From positions 248,300 through 312,299 of the forward strand of contig NZ_LVEM01000006.1 of the NCBI RefSeq assembly GCF_001641335.1: DNA of 64,000 nucleotides, given 5' to 3'. How positions within the stretch are numbered: position 1 is the first letter of the stretch; every line of letters starts with the position of its first letter. Shown here piece after piece: positions 55,108-64,000 of this stretch. The notes beneath the pieces are model-generated. The model saw only the letters and a program-made list of their open reading frames with translations. It did not search any database and was not told the origin of the DNA. The position numbers and the translations under genes were made by a program. This DNA comes from Bradyrhizobium stylosanthis (GTDB lineage: Bacteria > Pseudomonadota > Alphaproteobacteria > Rhizobiales > Xanthobacteraceae).

Positions 55108-56412
55108 TTACCCGTACAGCACACGCGGCAGGATCGTGACGATGCCCGGCCACAGCGTCAGCAGCAGCACGAAGCCGATCATGATCACCAGATACGGCAT
55201 CGTGACGCGCGCGATGTAGCCGAGTCCGTCCTCGGTGAGGCCTTGGATCACGAACAGGTTGAAGCCGACCGGCGGGGTGATCTGCGCCATCTCGACCGCG
55301 AGCACGAGGAAGATGCCGAACCAGATCTCGTCGAAGCCGGCACCCTTCACGATCGGCAGCACGATCGGCAGCGTCATCACGATCATCGAGAAGCCGTCGA
55401 GGAAGCAGCCGAGGATCAAATAGAAGATGACCAGCACGACGATCAGCATGAAGGGCGACAGGCCGAGTCCCTTGACGAAGGCGGCCACCGCCTGAGGAAT
55501 GCCGAGGAACGCTGCGGCATTGCCGAGGATCGATGCGCCCAGCACGATCAGCGCGATCATCGAGCAGGTCACGACCGAGCCGATCAGCACGTCGCGCATC
55601 ACCTGTTGCGACATCGAGCCCTGCGCCCAGGCGACCAGCCCGGCGCCGAGCACGCCGACGGCCGCGGCTTCCGAGGGCGTCGCGAGACCGCCATACATCG
55701 AGCCGAGCACGCAGGCGATCAGGAACAGCGCCGGCGCGAGGTCCTTGAGCGCGGCGAAGCGTTCGCCCCACGGCACCAGCGAGAGCTTTGCTTCGGTCTC
55801 CGGCACCATCGATGGCTTGAGCGTGGTGTGCAGCATCACCCAGCCCATGAAGGTGGCGGCGAGCAGCAGGCCGGGCAGCACGCCCGCCGTAAACAGCTTC
55901 AGGATCGAGACGTCGCCGAGCACGCCGTAGATGATCATGATGTTGGACGGCGGGATCAGAAAGCCGAGCGTGCCGGCGCCGGCGAGCGAGCCGATCGCGA
56001 TGTCGCGCGAATAGCCACGGCGCAGCAGCTCGTTGAGCGACATGCGGCCGATCACCTGCGTGGTTGCGGCCGACGAGCCCGAGATCGCCGCGAAGATGGT
56101 GCAGCCGATCACGTTCACATGCAGCAGGCGGCCCGGCAGCAGTCCGGCCCAGGGCGCGAGGCCCTGAAACAGCGAGCGCGACAGCCGGGTGCGGAACAGC
56201 AGCTCGCCCATCAGGATGAACAGCGGCAGCGCCAGCAGCTCCTGCGTCGTCAGGATGTTCCAGGCGTATTGCGGCAGCAACTTGTCGAGCGGGATCGAGC
56301 GAAACATCGCCAGCAACAGCGTCGCGGTGAGCGCAAGCGTGAGGCCGATCCACACGCCGCAGGCCAGCAGCGCAAACAGGATCGCGAACAGAGCGAGGAC
56401 TTCGATGGTCAT
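55108..56412 (-). CDS. TRAP transporter large permease (DctM)
   Basis: A 434-residue integral membrane protein with about 12 helices. The DctM family's opening LFILMGELLFRTRLSRSLFQGL and the substrate region GSSAATTQVIGRMSLNELLRRGYS are visible, with PPSNIMIIYG later. It couples sodium or proton flow to uptake of the compound delivered by DctP. It is the last gene of the hyu-TRAP series. Confidence 0.95.
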   Translation of the reverse strand: MTIEVLALFAILFALLACGVWIGLTLALTATLLLAMFRSIPLDKLLPQYAWNILTTQELLALPLFILMGELLFRTRLSRSLFQGLAPWAGLLPGRLLHVNVIGCTIFAAISGSSAATTQVIGRMSLNELLRRGYSRDIAIGSLAGAGTLGFLIPPSNIMIIYGVLGDVSILKLFTAGVLPGLLLAATFMGWVMLHTTLKPSMVPETEAKLSLVPWGERFAALKDLAPALFLIACVLGSMYGGLATPSEAAAVGVLGAGLVAWAQGSMSQQVMRDVLIGSVVTCSMIALIVLGASILGNAAAFLGIPQAVAAFVKGLGLSPFMLIVVLVIFYLILGCFLDGFSMIVMTLPIVLPIVKGAGFDEIWFGIFLVLAVEMAQITPPVGFNLFVIQGLTEDGLGYIARVTMPYLVIMIGFVLLLTLWPGIVTILPRVLYG

Positions 56413-56443
56413 GCGATCCTGAATCCGGGTGCGGGCAAGACGG

Positions 56444-57037
56444 TCATTCGACGGGCGAGGCCTTCATGCGGTGATCCTCCAGCGGCAGGCCGAGCACCGC
56501 CTGGATTGCGCGCGCCAGGAACTGCAGCGTGAGCAGCAGCATGCCGAAGGTGACGACGGCTTCCGGAAACCACAGCGGCGTGTCGCTCGAGGTCGAGACC
56601 TGGCCGCGCACATAGGCGCTGAAGGCGAACTTGGCCATGGCCGAGGTCAGGAACGCCATGAAGGCGAAGCCGGCCGCCGCCGAGAGGATCTCGAGCGCGC
56701 GCTGCACCGGCGCCGGCGCATTCTTCAGCAGCAGCACCACGCGAATGTGGCCGCCGACGCGCAGGGTCATGGCGGCGCCGAAGGTGAACGAGGCCGCCAT
56801 GAGGTAGGAGGAATATTCCCACGCGATCGAGATGCTCGGCGGGAAGAACGGCAGGAAGTTCGAGAGGAAGCGGGTTGCGACCTCGCACAGCATCAACAGC
56901 GTCAGCGTCAGCAGGCAGCCGCCGCCGATCCAGCCGTCGAGCCGGCCGAGACGGTCGATGCCGTCGAGGAGGATGCGCAGCGGCGCGGGCGCCGCTGCAT
57001 TGAGGCTTTGCGGTGCTTCAGGCGAGACGCTCACCAC
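56444..57037 (-). CDS. TRAP transporter small permease (DctQ)
   Basis: A 197-residue membrane protein with four helices. EVATRFLSNFLPFFPPSISIAWEYSSYL matches the DctQ core. It pairs with DctM; the genes lie 31 bp apart. The N-terminal 30 residues are Pro/Ala-rich. Confidence 0.9.
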   Translation of the reverse strand: MVSVSPEAPQSLNAAAPAPLRILLDGIDRLGRLDGWIGGGCLLTLTLLMLCEVATRFLSNFLPFFPPSISIAWEYSSYLMAASFTFGAAMTLRVGGHIRVVLLLKNAPAPVQRALEILSAAAGFAFMAFLTSAMAKFAFSAYVRGQVSTSSDTPLWFPEAVVTFGMLLLTLQFLARAIQAVLGLPLEDHRMKASPVE

Positions 57038-57047
57038 GGCTCCGCCC

Positions 57048-58049
57048 TCAGCCGCGCTTCATTTCGGCGAGATAGGACCGCACCGGCTTTTCGGCCGCCG
57101 GCACGCGCTTGACGAAGGCATCGAGCTGCGGCGCGGTCTTGGCCCGGATGTCCTTCATCATCGCGTCCGACACCGGCACCACCTCCATGCCGCCCTCTTT
57201 CAGGCGGGCGAGGCTGTCGGCGTCGGCCTTGAGCGAGTTCGCCCAGAAGCCCGGCTCCATCTTCGCCGCGACATCCGCGACGAGCTTCTGCTGATCGGCG
57301 CTGAGCGCCTTCCAGGAATCGAGATTTACGGTGAGCATCTGTGACGACCAGACATGATTGGTCGGGTAGACGTATTTGAGGAATTCCCAGAACTTGCCGT
57401 CGACGCCCGACACCGACGAGGTGGAGACGCCCGAGACGGCGCCCGATGCCAGAGCAGGAATCGTCTCGCCCCACGGGATCATCACCGGGGCCATGCCGAC
57501 CACGGCCAGCATGTCGACCGCGTTCTTGTCGGGCACGCGGATCTTGATGTTCTTCAGGCCCTCGACGTCGGCGACCTTGACCTTGAGATGCAGGTACTGC
57601 GTCGGCCACGGCACGATGTAGAGGATCTTCTGGTTGTTGCGCGCGGCGACCTTCTCGTATTCGGGCCGCACATATTTGTGCAGCACCTTGAGCTCGTCCA
57701 TCGAGCCGCACAGGAAGGGGATGCTCTCGACGCCCATGAAGGGCTCGTCACCGACCTGCTGGATGTTGAGGACGTCGGCGAGCGGCACGAGGCCGTCGCG
57801 CACGGCGCGCAGATGCTCGGGGCCCTTGAAGCCGAGCTGGCCGCCCGCCTTCACGGTGATCGCGACCGAGCCGTTGCTCTGCTTCTTCACTTCCTCCGCG
57901 AACGCCATCGCATTCTGGGTGTGGAAATTGCCGTCCGGCCAGACCGTCGACATGTCCCAGCTTGTCGTCGCCGCCCGCGCACGGGTGGAGATGTGTCCGG
58001 CGGCGAGCAGCGTCGCTGCGCCCGCGGTGAAATTCCGTCGCGTGATCAT
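57048..58049 (-). CDS. TRAP transporter substrate-binding protein (DctP)
   Basis: A 333-residue periplasmic protein. The leader MITRRNFTAGAATLLAAG has a twin-arginine motif (RRNF), suggesting Tat export. The binding fold includes GGQLGFKGPEHLRAVRDGLVPL and the conserved Arg in LKNIKIRVPDKNAVDML, which normally holds a carboxylate. The ligand is probably a carboxylate or hydantoin-like compound fed to the HyuAB enzyme (inference from the operon). Confidence 0.93.
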   Translation of the reverse strand: MITRRNFTAGAATLLAAGHISTRARAATTSWDMSTVWPDGNFHTQNAMAFAEEVKKQSNGSVAITVKAGGQLGFKGPEHLRAVRDGLVPLADVLNIQQVGDEPFMGVESIPFLCGSMDELKVLHKYVRPEYEKVAARNNQKILYIVPWPTQYLHLKVKVADVEGLKNIKIRVPDKNAVDMLAVVGMAPVMIPWGETIPALASGAVSGVSTSSVSGVDGKFWEFLKYVYPTNHVWSSQMLTVNLDSWKALSADQQKLVADVAAKMEPGFWANSLKADADSLARLKEGGMEVVPVSDAMMKDIRAKTAPQLDAFVKRVPAAEKPVRSYLAEMKRG

Positions 58050-58085
58050 CGAGCCCCTCCGTTTGTTACCGCACGCGCTGACGCA

Positions 58086-59744
58086 TCAGCGCGCGTACCC
58101 ATAGACTGCAGCCGCATTGTCGGCGGACACGAGCCCGCTGTCGATGTCGTCCTTGACCGCAGCGCGGTCGCGCTCGGTGGGTGCGCCGATGCCGGCGCCG
58201 CCGGGCGTATGCACCACTAGCCTGTCATCCGGCGGCACCTGCTGAAAGCCTTTTCCACGCAACTTCTTGCCGGATTTCAAACCGACATAGCCTGCCTCGC
58301 CGTTCTTGCCGCCATCGCGCCCGCGCGGCGGATGATCGATGCGGTCGAATGCGGCGAGGATGTCGAACGGCGCATCGACGCCGCTGCCGACCTCGATGAT
58401 CTGGCCGAGGCCGCCGCGGGTGCGCCCTGCTCCGCCGGAATCCGGACGCAGCTCCTTGCGCCAGAAGATCAGCGGCGTCTGCGTCTCCGCGATCTCGACC
58501 GGCGTGCCGCGCACGCCGCTTGGATAGGCAGTCGCCGACAGCCCGTCCTTGCCGAAGCGCGCGCCGGTACCGCCGTTGGAGGTCACCGCCATCGAGAACC
58601 CGTAATTGCCGCCGACGCCCGAGCGGGTCTGGCCGCGGACGTTGAGATTCCACAGGCAGGACGTGCCCTCGGCCGGCACGCGCTCGGGAATGATCTGGCG
58701 CAGGCAGCCGAACACCACGTCGGGCAACATCTGACCGATGATGTGGCGCGAGGCCACCGGCGCGGGCTTGGGCGCATTGAGGATCGCGCCAGCAGGCGCC
58801 GACACCGTCAGCGGCGAGAGCGAGCCGGCATTGTTCGGGATCTGCGAGGCGACGACGCAGCCGAGGCCGAACACGGTATAGGCCGTGGTGTAGGACAAGG
58901 GCACGTTGATGCCGAACTTCGAGGCGGCGGAGGTGCCGTCGAAATCGACGTGGATGCCGTCATCCGAGATCGTCAGCGTCGCCGCCAGCGTCACCGGCGC
59001 ATCATAGCCGTCCACCACCATGGTGTTGCGCCAGCTGCCCTTCGGCAGCTTTGCGATCTCGGCGAGAACCGCCTCGCGCGAGCGGTCGCAGATATAGTCG
59101 CCGAGCACGTCGAGCGTGTCGATGCCGAACTCGGTCATCATCTCGACCAGCCGCTCGCAGCCGACATCGTTGCAGCCGGCGAGCGAATAGGTGTCGCCCT
59201 CGGTGTCGATCGGCAGCCGCGTGTTGGTGCGGATCATCGCCATCAGCGTTTCGTTGACGACGCCTTGGTCGATCAGCTTCAGCATGGGGATGTAGAGCCC
59301 CTCCATGAACACGTCGGTGGCGTCAGGCCCGAAGCCGATGCCGCCGATGTCCATAAGGTGGCTGGTGCAGGAGAACAGCGCGACGACCTTGCCGTCCTTG
59401 AAGCAGGGCGTGGTGACGACGAAGTCGTTGAGGTGGCCGGTACCCATCCAGGGATCGTTGGTGATGTAGGCGTCGCCTTCCTTCATCGTCTCGAGCGGAA
59501 AATGGTTGATGAAGTGCTTGACCGATTCCGCCATCGAGTTGACGTGGCCGGGCGTGCCGGTCACCGCCTGCGCCAGCATGCGCCCCCTGAGGTCGAACAC
59601 GCCGGCGGAGAGGTCGCCGCATTCGCGCACGATCGGGCTGAAGGCGGTGCGGAGCAGCACCTGCGCCTGCTCCTCGACCACGGCGATCAGCCGGTGCCAC
59701 ATGATCTGAAGGTCGATCAGGCTCGCGCCATTTGCCTTGCTCAT
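58086..59744 (-). CDS. hyuB: Hydantoinase B/oxoprolinase family subunit
   Basis: A 552-residue subunit. VVEEQAQVLLRTAFSPIVRECGDLSAGVFD at the start, ITNDPWMGTGHLNDFVVTTPCF (metal and substrate region) and the C-terminal GGAGRTRGGLGQIIEVG are typical of the HyuB/acetone-carboxylase-like group. With HyuA it hydrolyses or carboxylates a ring amide or related substrate at the cost of ATP. The start lies 2 bp past the hyuA stop, so translation is coupled. Confidence 0.93.
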   Translation of the reverse strand: MSKANGASLIDLQIMWHRLIAVVEEQAQVLLRTAFSPIVRECGDLSAGVFDLRGRMLAQAVTGTPGHVNSMAESVKHFINHFPLETMKEGDAYITNDPWMGTGHLNDFVVTTPCFKDGKVVALFSCTSHLMDIGGIGFGPDATDVFMEGLYIPMLKLIDQGVVNETLMAMIRTNTRLPIDTEGDTYSLAGCNDVGCERLVEMMTEFGIDTLDVLGDYICDRSREAVLAEIAKLPKGSWRNTMVVDGYDAPVTLAATLTISDDGIHVDFDGTSAASKFGINVPLSYTTAYTVFGLGCVVASQIPNNAGSLSPLTVSAPAGAILNAPKPAPVASRHIIGQMLPDVVFGCLRQIIPERVPAEGTSCLWNLNVRGQTRSGVGGNYGFSMAVTSNGGTGARFGKDGLSATAYPSGVRGTPVEIAETQTPLIFWRKELRPDSGGAGRTRGGLGQIIEVGSGVDAPFDILAAFDRIDHPPRGRDGGKNGEAGYVGLKSGKKLRGKGFQQVPPDDRLVVHTPGGAGIGAPTERDRAAVKDDIDSGLVSADNAAAVYGYAR

Positions 59745-59746
59745 GA

Positions 59747-61831
59747 TCAGGCCGCCTTTCGTTCCATGACGATGCTGCCGGCACCATCGATATGCGCGTC
59801 AAAACTGGTGGAGACGAAGGTAGACGTTTCGTCTTCCGCGATCACGGCGGGGCCCGCGATGGTCGCGCCCGGCGCCATGTCCTCGCGGCGATAGAGCGGG
59901 ATCTCGATCACCTCGCCTGCCCTTCCGTCGAAGAACTTTCGGCTGCCGGAGGCCTTGGCCGCAGGCTTGCGCGTGACGGCCGCGACGGTCGACGGATTGC
60001 GCGCCTCGGTGGTCGCGAGCACCGACCAGCTCAAGACCTCGATCGCAGCGCCCGGGATCGGGCGCTCGAACATCGCCGAATAGTCCGCCTCGAACTTCTG
60101 GCGCAGGCCGGCGAGATCGGCCGAGGTGAGCGGCCGGTTCGGCAGCTCGACGGTGATCTCGTGGCCCTGGCCGACATAGCGCATGAAGGCCGCACGGCGC
60201 TCCCGCACCGGTGCACCGGCCGCACCCGGCTCGACCAGCGCGCGGGCTTCGGTCACCATCTCCTGCAGCAGGTCGGAGACGGCCTTGGTGTCGAAATCGT
60301 CGAGCCGCACATGGCGGCTGCGCACCAGCTCGTAGGCGATGGGAGCCGCGAGGAATCCGACCGCCGAGCCGACGCCGGCATTCGACGGCACGATCACCTT
60401 GGACACGCCGATCTTCTCGGCGACACGGGCCGCATGCAGCGGCGCAGCACCACCGAAAGCGATCAGCGTGTGCTGGCCGACGATCTCGCCGCGTTCGACC
60501 GCATGGACGCGCGCTGCGCTCGCCATGTTCTCGCAGACCACCTCGTGCACGGCATAGGCGGCCGTCTCCGCCGACAGGCCGAGCGGCTCGCCGACACTGC
60601 TCAGCAGGGCTTTCTTCGACAGCTCCGGGTCGAGCTTGATCGTGCCGCCGGCAAAGGCATCGGGATCGATCATGCCGAGGGCAACGTCCGCATCCGTCAC
60701 GGCCGGACGCTGGCCACCGCGGCCGTAGCAGGCGGGTCCCGGCTCCGACGAGGCGCTCTCGGGGCCGACGGTGACGCGCTTCATGGCATCGACATGGGCG
60801 ATCGAGCCGCCGCCGGCGCCGATCTCGACCATCTCGATCACGGGAATGCGCACCGGCAGGCCGGAGCCCTTGAGGAAGCGCGCCGCGCGGTCGACCTCGA
60901 ACACGCGCGAGGTCTCGGGCTGGTACTTTTCAATCAGGCAGATCTTCGCGGTGGTGCCGCCCATGTCGAAGGAGAGCACCTTGCTCTCGCCGAGGCGTGC
61001 GGCGATCTGCGCCGAGAAGATCGCCCCGCCGGCGGGACCGGATTCGACGAGACGCACGGGAAAGCGCCGCGCCGTCTCGATCGAGGTGACGCCGCCGCCC
61101 GAGGTCACGAGATAGATCGCGCCGCGGAACTGCTCGACCTGCAGGGCGTCGGCCATGCGGGCGAGATAACCGTCGATCAGCGGCTGCACATAGGCATTGG
61201 CGACCGCCGTCGATGTGCGCTCATATTCGCGGATTTCCGGGCAAACGGCAGAAGACACCGTCACGGAGATGCCGGGCATCTCCTCGGCGATGACCGCCGC
61301 AGCGCGGCGCTCGTGCTCGGGATTGGCGTAGGAGTGCAGGAAGGCGATGGCGACGCTCTCGACCTTCAGCTCGCGCAATTTCGGCGCGAGTGCACGCACG
61401 GCCGTCTCGTCCAGCGGGAGGCGAATGGCGCCGTGGGCATCGATGCGCTCGGGCACGGTGAAGCGTAGGGAACGCGGCGCCAGCGGCTTCGGCTTGTCGA
61501 TGCCGAGATCATACTGGTCGTAGCGGCTCTCGGTGCCGATATCGAGCACGTCGCGGAAGCCATCGGTCGCGATCAGCGCCGTTTTTGCGCCGCGGCGCTC
61601 GATGATCGCGTTGGTCGCGAGCGTCGTGCCGTGAATGAAGACGTCGATGTCGCTGATATGGGCACGCGCATCCGCGAGGATGAGACGCATGCCGTCCAGC
61701 ACCGCCTGTTCGGGGCGCTGTGGCGTCGTCAGCACCTTGCGGGTTTTGCGCACCTCACCCACGTCCAGCACGATGTCGGTGAACGTGCCACCGATATCGA
61801 CGGCAAGCCGCACCTCGGCTCCCTCAAGCAT
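59747..61831 (-). CDS. hyuA: Hydantoinase A/oxoprolinase family subunit
   Basis: A 694-residue ATP-binding subunit. The nucleotide motif is VDIGGTFTDIVLD near the N-terminus; HGTTLATNAIIERRGAKTALIATDGF is the second, and SFDMGGTTAKICLIE the third actin-like phosphate loop. ALIAFGGAAPLHA appears toward the C-terminus. The substrate is not determined (hydantoins, 5-oxoproline and acetone-type substrates all occur in the family). It is the first gene of the hyuA-hyuB-dctP-dctQ-dctM series. Confidence 0.93.
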   Translation of the reverse strand: MLEGAEVRLAVDIGGTFTDIVLDVGEVRKTRKVLTTPQRPEQAVLDGMRLILADARAHISDIDVFIHGTTLATNAIIERRGAKTALIATDGFRDVLDIGTESRYDQYDLGIDKPKPLAPRSLRFTVPERIDAHGAIRLPLDETAVRALAPKLRELKVESVAIAFLHSYANPEHERRAAAVIAEEMPGISVTVSSAVCPEIREYERTSTAVANAYVQPLIDGYLARMADALQVEQFRGAIYLVTSGGGVTSIETARRFPVRLVESGPAGGAIFSAQIAARLGESKVLSFDMGGTTAKICLIEKYQPETSRVFEVDRAARFLKGSGLPVRIPVIEMVEIGAGGGSIAHVDAMKRVTVGPESASSEPGPACYGRGGQRPAVTDADVALGMIDPDAFAGGTIKLDPELSKKALLSSVGEPLGLSAETAAYAVHEVVCENMASAARVHAVERGEIVGQHTLIAFGGAAPLHAARVAEKIGVSKVIVPSNAGVGSAVGFLAAPIAYELVRSRHVRLDDFDTKAVSDLLQEMVTEARALVEPGAAGAPVRERRAAFMRYVGQGHEITVELPNRPLTSADLAGLRQKFEADYSAMFERPIPGAAIEVLSWSVLATTEARNPSTVAAVTRKPAAKASGSRKFFDGRAGEVIEIPLYRREDMAPGATIAGPAVIAEDETSTFVSTSFDAHIDGAGSIVMERKAA

Positions 61832-61971
61832 TCCAAATTCTCCGGCTGATCGTCAAAACTCAGGGCGAAAACGCAGCAATTTCCATGCCATGGACGACGA
61901 GGACAACGCCGCGCCCGGCCATTCTGCTTGGCACCTATGCAATAGGCAAGGCGTGTTCGCCGCCCGCGCGA

Positions 61972-62793
61972 TCAGAGCAGGAATGCAAGCGCCGCTTCGC
62001 AGCGCTCCTCGACCTTGAGCGTCAGGAGATCGTCGGCCCGGGTGCGCCCGAGATTGACCGCAGCGATCGGGATTTTGCGGTTCGCGGCGGCCTGCACGAA
62101 GCGGAAGCCGGAATAGACCATCAGCGACGAGCCGACGATCAGCATGGCGTCGGCCTGCGACAGATGGTCCTGCGCGGTCGCGACGATGTCGCGCGGCACG
62201 TTCTCGCCGAAGAACACGACGTCGGGCTTGAGAATGCCGCCGCAGGCTTCGCAAGCAGGCACGTTGAACGAGGAAAAATTTGCATGCTCCAGATCGGCGT
62301 CGCCGTCGGGCGCATCCGCGGCGTCGAGCGCCAGCCATTCCGCGTTCATGCGCCCCAGCGTGTCCTGGAATTCGCTGCGCGGCGTCTTCGCTCCGCAGCC
62401 CATGCAGCGGACGAGATCGAGCCGGCCGTGCAGATCGATCACCTGCCGGTGGCCGGCGGATTGATGCAGCCGGTCGACATTCTGGGTCAGCAGCATCTCG
62501 CAGCGCCCGCCCGCCTCGAGGCGGGCCAGGGCATGATGCGCATCATTCGGCCTCGCCTGGCCGAACCGCCGCCAGCCGATCAGGCTGCGGGCCCAATAGC
62601 GCTGGCGCGTGGACTCTTCATTCATGAAGGCCTGGAAATTGACCGGCTGGGTCCGTTTCCAATTGCCATGGCTGTCGCGGTAGTCGGGAATGCCCGAATT
62701 GGTGCTGCAGCCGGCGCCGGTCAGAACGAACAGTCGTTCGTGCCGGCCGACGAAGTCCTGGAGCGTGGAGTTTGCCACCGGAGGGTTTGCCAT
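61972..62793 (-). CDS. NAD-dependent deacylase, sirtuin (class II type)
   Basis: A 273-residue Sir2 protein. NAD motif GAGCSTNSGIPDYRD near the N-terminus, TQNVDRLH, catalytic His in IDLHGRLD, zinc cysteines in CMGCGAK and CEACGG, then LKPDVVFFGENVP and IVGSSLMVYS. It removes acyl groups from lysine or transfers ADP-ribose. The ATG at 62793 is used; an in-frame GTG at 62838 would add 15 residues, and neither has a strong ribosome site. Confidence 0.9.
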   Translation of the reverse strand: MANPPVANSTLQDFVGRHERLFVLTGAGCSTNSGIPDYRDSHGNWKRTQPVNFQAFMNEESTRQRYWARSLIGWRRFGQARPNDAHHALARLEAGGRCEMLLTQNVDRLHQSAGHRQVIDLHGRLDLVRCMGCGAKTPRSEFQDTLGRMNAEWLALDAADAPDGDADLEHANFSSFNVPACEACGGILKPDVVFFGENVPRDIVATAQDHLSQADAMLIVGSSLMVYSGFRFVQAAANRKIPIAAVNLGRTRADDLLTLKVEERCEAALAFLL

Positions 62794-62862
62794 GGCGCAG
62801 ATGTAGTCTGCGCCGGCGGATTCTGCCAGATGCCGCACGAACCCCGCTTTCGGCGAACCGAG

Positions 62863-63699
62863 CTAGCTCGCCCAGTTCTCGCGAAACTCCGGAAACAGCG
62901 TCAGGCCTCCGCAGGCATAGATGGTCTGCCCGGTGATGTAGCTCGCATCGTCGGAGGCGAGGAAAGCGAACACGGCCGCGATCTCCTCCGGCGTGCCGAC
63001 ACGGCCGAGCGGAATGTGGCTGGTGACGACGCCGCGCTTTTCGGGGTCGCCGGTCCAGGCTTCGTTGATCGGCGTGTCGATGGCGCCGGGGCCGACCGCA
63101 TTGACGCGAATGCCGCGGCTGGCGAACTCCAGCGCCAGTGTGCGCGTCAGGTTGGCCATGCCGCCCTTGCTGATGGAATAAGCGAGGTAGCCGGGTTTCG
63201 GAATGATCTGGTGGACGCTGGAGCAGTTGATGATGCTGCCGCCTCCGCCGCGCGCGACGAAGTGCGCAAGCGCCTTCTGCGCGCAGAGCACGGCGCCGTT
63301 GAGGTTGACGTCGATGATGCGGCGATAGGTTTCGACGTCGAGCGCATCGCTCGGCGATTCCTGCTGGAAGCCGGCATTGTTGACGAGACAGTCGAGGCGC
63401 TTGAAGCGCGCCAGCACCGTCTCGAACATCGCGGCGATGTCCTGCTCGTTGCCGACGTTGGCCTTGACGATGATGTGATCGAGCCTGCCGTGGCCACGGT
63501 CGCTCGATGCCGTCCGCGCCAGCGCCAGCGTCTCCTCGGCTCTTCCGGCGTGTTCGAAATAGTTGATGGCGACGGTCGCGCCTTCCTGCGCGAGCCGGAT
63601 GGCGACGGCCCGGCCGATGCCTTGCGAGGCGCCAGTCACCAGCGCGTACTGGCCAACGAGGCGCGAGGGAAAGGAAGTTGAGCGTTCGGTGTGCGGCAT
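62863..63699 (-). CDS. SDR family oxidoreductase (glucose 1-dehydrogenase-like)
   Basis: A 278-residue short-chain dehydrogenase: TGASQGIGRAVA, VNNAGFQQE, Ser in INCSSVHQIIP and Tyr-Lys in AYSISKGG. The end (ITGQTIYACGGLTLFPEFRENWAS) is that of the glucose 1-dehydrogenase-like group. It precedes the sirtuin gene on the same strand and may share its transcript. Confidence 0.9.
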   Translation of the reverse strand: MPHTERSTSFPSRLVGQYALVTGASQGIGRAVAIRLAQEGATVAINYFEHAGRAEETLALARTASSDRGHGRLDHIIVKANVGNEQDIAAMFETVLARFKRLDCLVNNAGFQQESPSDALDVETYRRIIDVNLNGAVLCAQKALAHFVARGGGGSIINCSSVHQIIPKPGYLAYSISKGGMANLTRTLALEFASRGIRVNAVGPGAIDTPINEAWTGDPEKRGVVTSHIPLGRVGTPEEIAAVFAFLASDDASYITGQTIYACGGLTLFPEFRENWAS

Positions 63700-63771
63700 G
63701 TGTTTTCTCCAGATGCGTCATCATGGAGGGAACCGGCGTTTTGTTCCATCCCTCCAATGCATCCCTGGGAT

Positions 63772-64000
63772 TCACTCGATGCGACGCGCCAGCGGCAAGG
63801 TCAGGATCTGATAGAGGATGATTGCGCCGAAGGTCGCGGTACCGATCCCGCCGATCGTGAACGCGCCAAACTTGAGCGTGAGGTCGCCGGCGCCCGCGGT
63901 CAGCGCTACGGCGACGGTGATGAGGTTCGCCGGGTTTGCGAAGTCGACCTTGTTCTCGACCCAGATCCGGCCCGCCATCGCGGCGATCAGGCCGAACAGC
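63772..64000 (-). CDS. Uracil/xanthine-type permease, C-terminal part (partial)
   Basis: The visible 75 residues are the end of a nucleobase-cation symporter-2 (UraA-like) transporter: MAGRIWVENKVDFANPANLI followed by a hydrophobic helix with GDLTLKFGAFTIGGIGTATF and the terminal ILYQILTLPLARRIE. The 5' part lies outside the window. It is the upstream neighbour of the SDR gene. Confidence 0.75.
   Translation of the reverse strand, partial: LFGLIAAMAGRIWVENKVDFANPANLITVAVALTAGAGDLTLKFGAFTIGGIGTATFGAIILYQILTLPLARRIE

Overview
This is a high-GC chromosomal stretch of an alphaproteobacterium. Gene families (GapR/UPF0335, DUF1036, DUF1244, DUF2852, BA14K-like, WHG-type TetR, soluble PAS chemoreceptors) and abundant intergenic palindromes point to Bradyrhizobium or a close Nitrobacteraceae relative. 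That assignment is an inference from style and content, not from a marker gene. No rRNA, tRNA, CRISPR array, transposase or phage gene was found. The window looks like core genome with small accessory insertions.

Region by region. 0-3.4 kb: a cut-off patatin-like membrane lipase and an M3 oligopeptidase. 3.5-9.4 kb: a sigma-54 response regulator, then a peptidoglycan-remodelling pair (YcbB-like L,D-transpeptidase and MepK/YcbK-like endopeptidase). 9.5-13.8 kb: small conserved proteins including a GapR-type nucleoid protein, DUF1244 and DUF1036, the last overlapping pyruvate kinase. 13.9-21.2 kb: TetR regulator, PAP2 phosphatase, Flp pilin, a polytopic membrane protein, an orphan amino-acid-type binding protein, a BA14K-like secreted protein and an exported alpha/beta hydrolase. 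21.6-34.1 kb: the envelope block tolQ-tolR-tolA-tolB, pal, cpoB, tilS and ftsH, all leftward, but with a GGDEF-EAL protein and a FeeM/LuxI-like acyltransferase lodged between tolB and pal. 34.6-41.6 kb: gamma-glutamyltransferase, SDR, serine acetyltransferase, tiny membrane proteins, a TetR/DUF2852 pair with matching predicted operators, and YciI proteins. 41.7-53.4 kb: two chemoreceptors (one with three tandem PAS domains), SDR, small exported proteins, a VOC/SRPBCC/ECF42 sigma/DGPF cluster and a 2-hydroxyacid dehydrogenase. 53.6-64 kb: a divergent TetR/glutathione transferase pair sharing a long inverted repeat, a hydantoinase-type hyuA-hyuB operon with a complete TRAP transporter, a sirtuin, an SDR, and the end of a uracil/xanthine-type permease.

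The most interesting non-coding signals are two exact matches to the CtrA consensus (TTAA-N7-TTAAC) in promoters, a matched pair of 19-bp predicted TetR operators, three near-identical 80-nt palindromic repeats, and several proteins below 60 residues with good local support. No clearly unprecedented multi-gene system was found. The best candidates for new biology are the acyltransferase/c-di-GMP insertion in the tol-pal locus and the tiny membrane or Cys-rich proteins.
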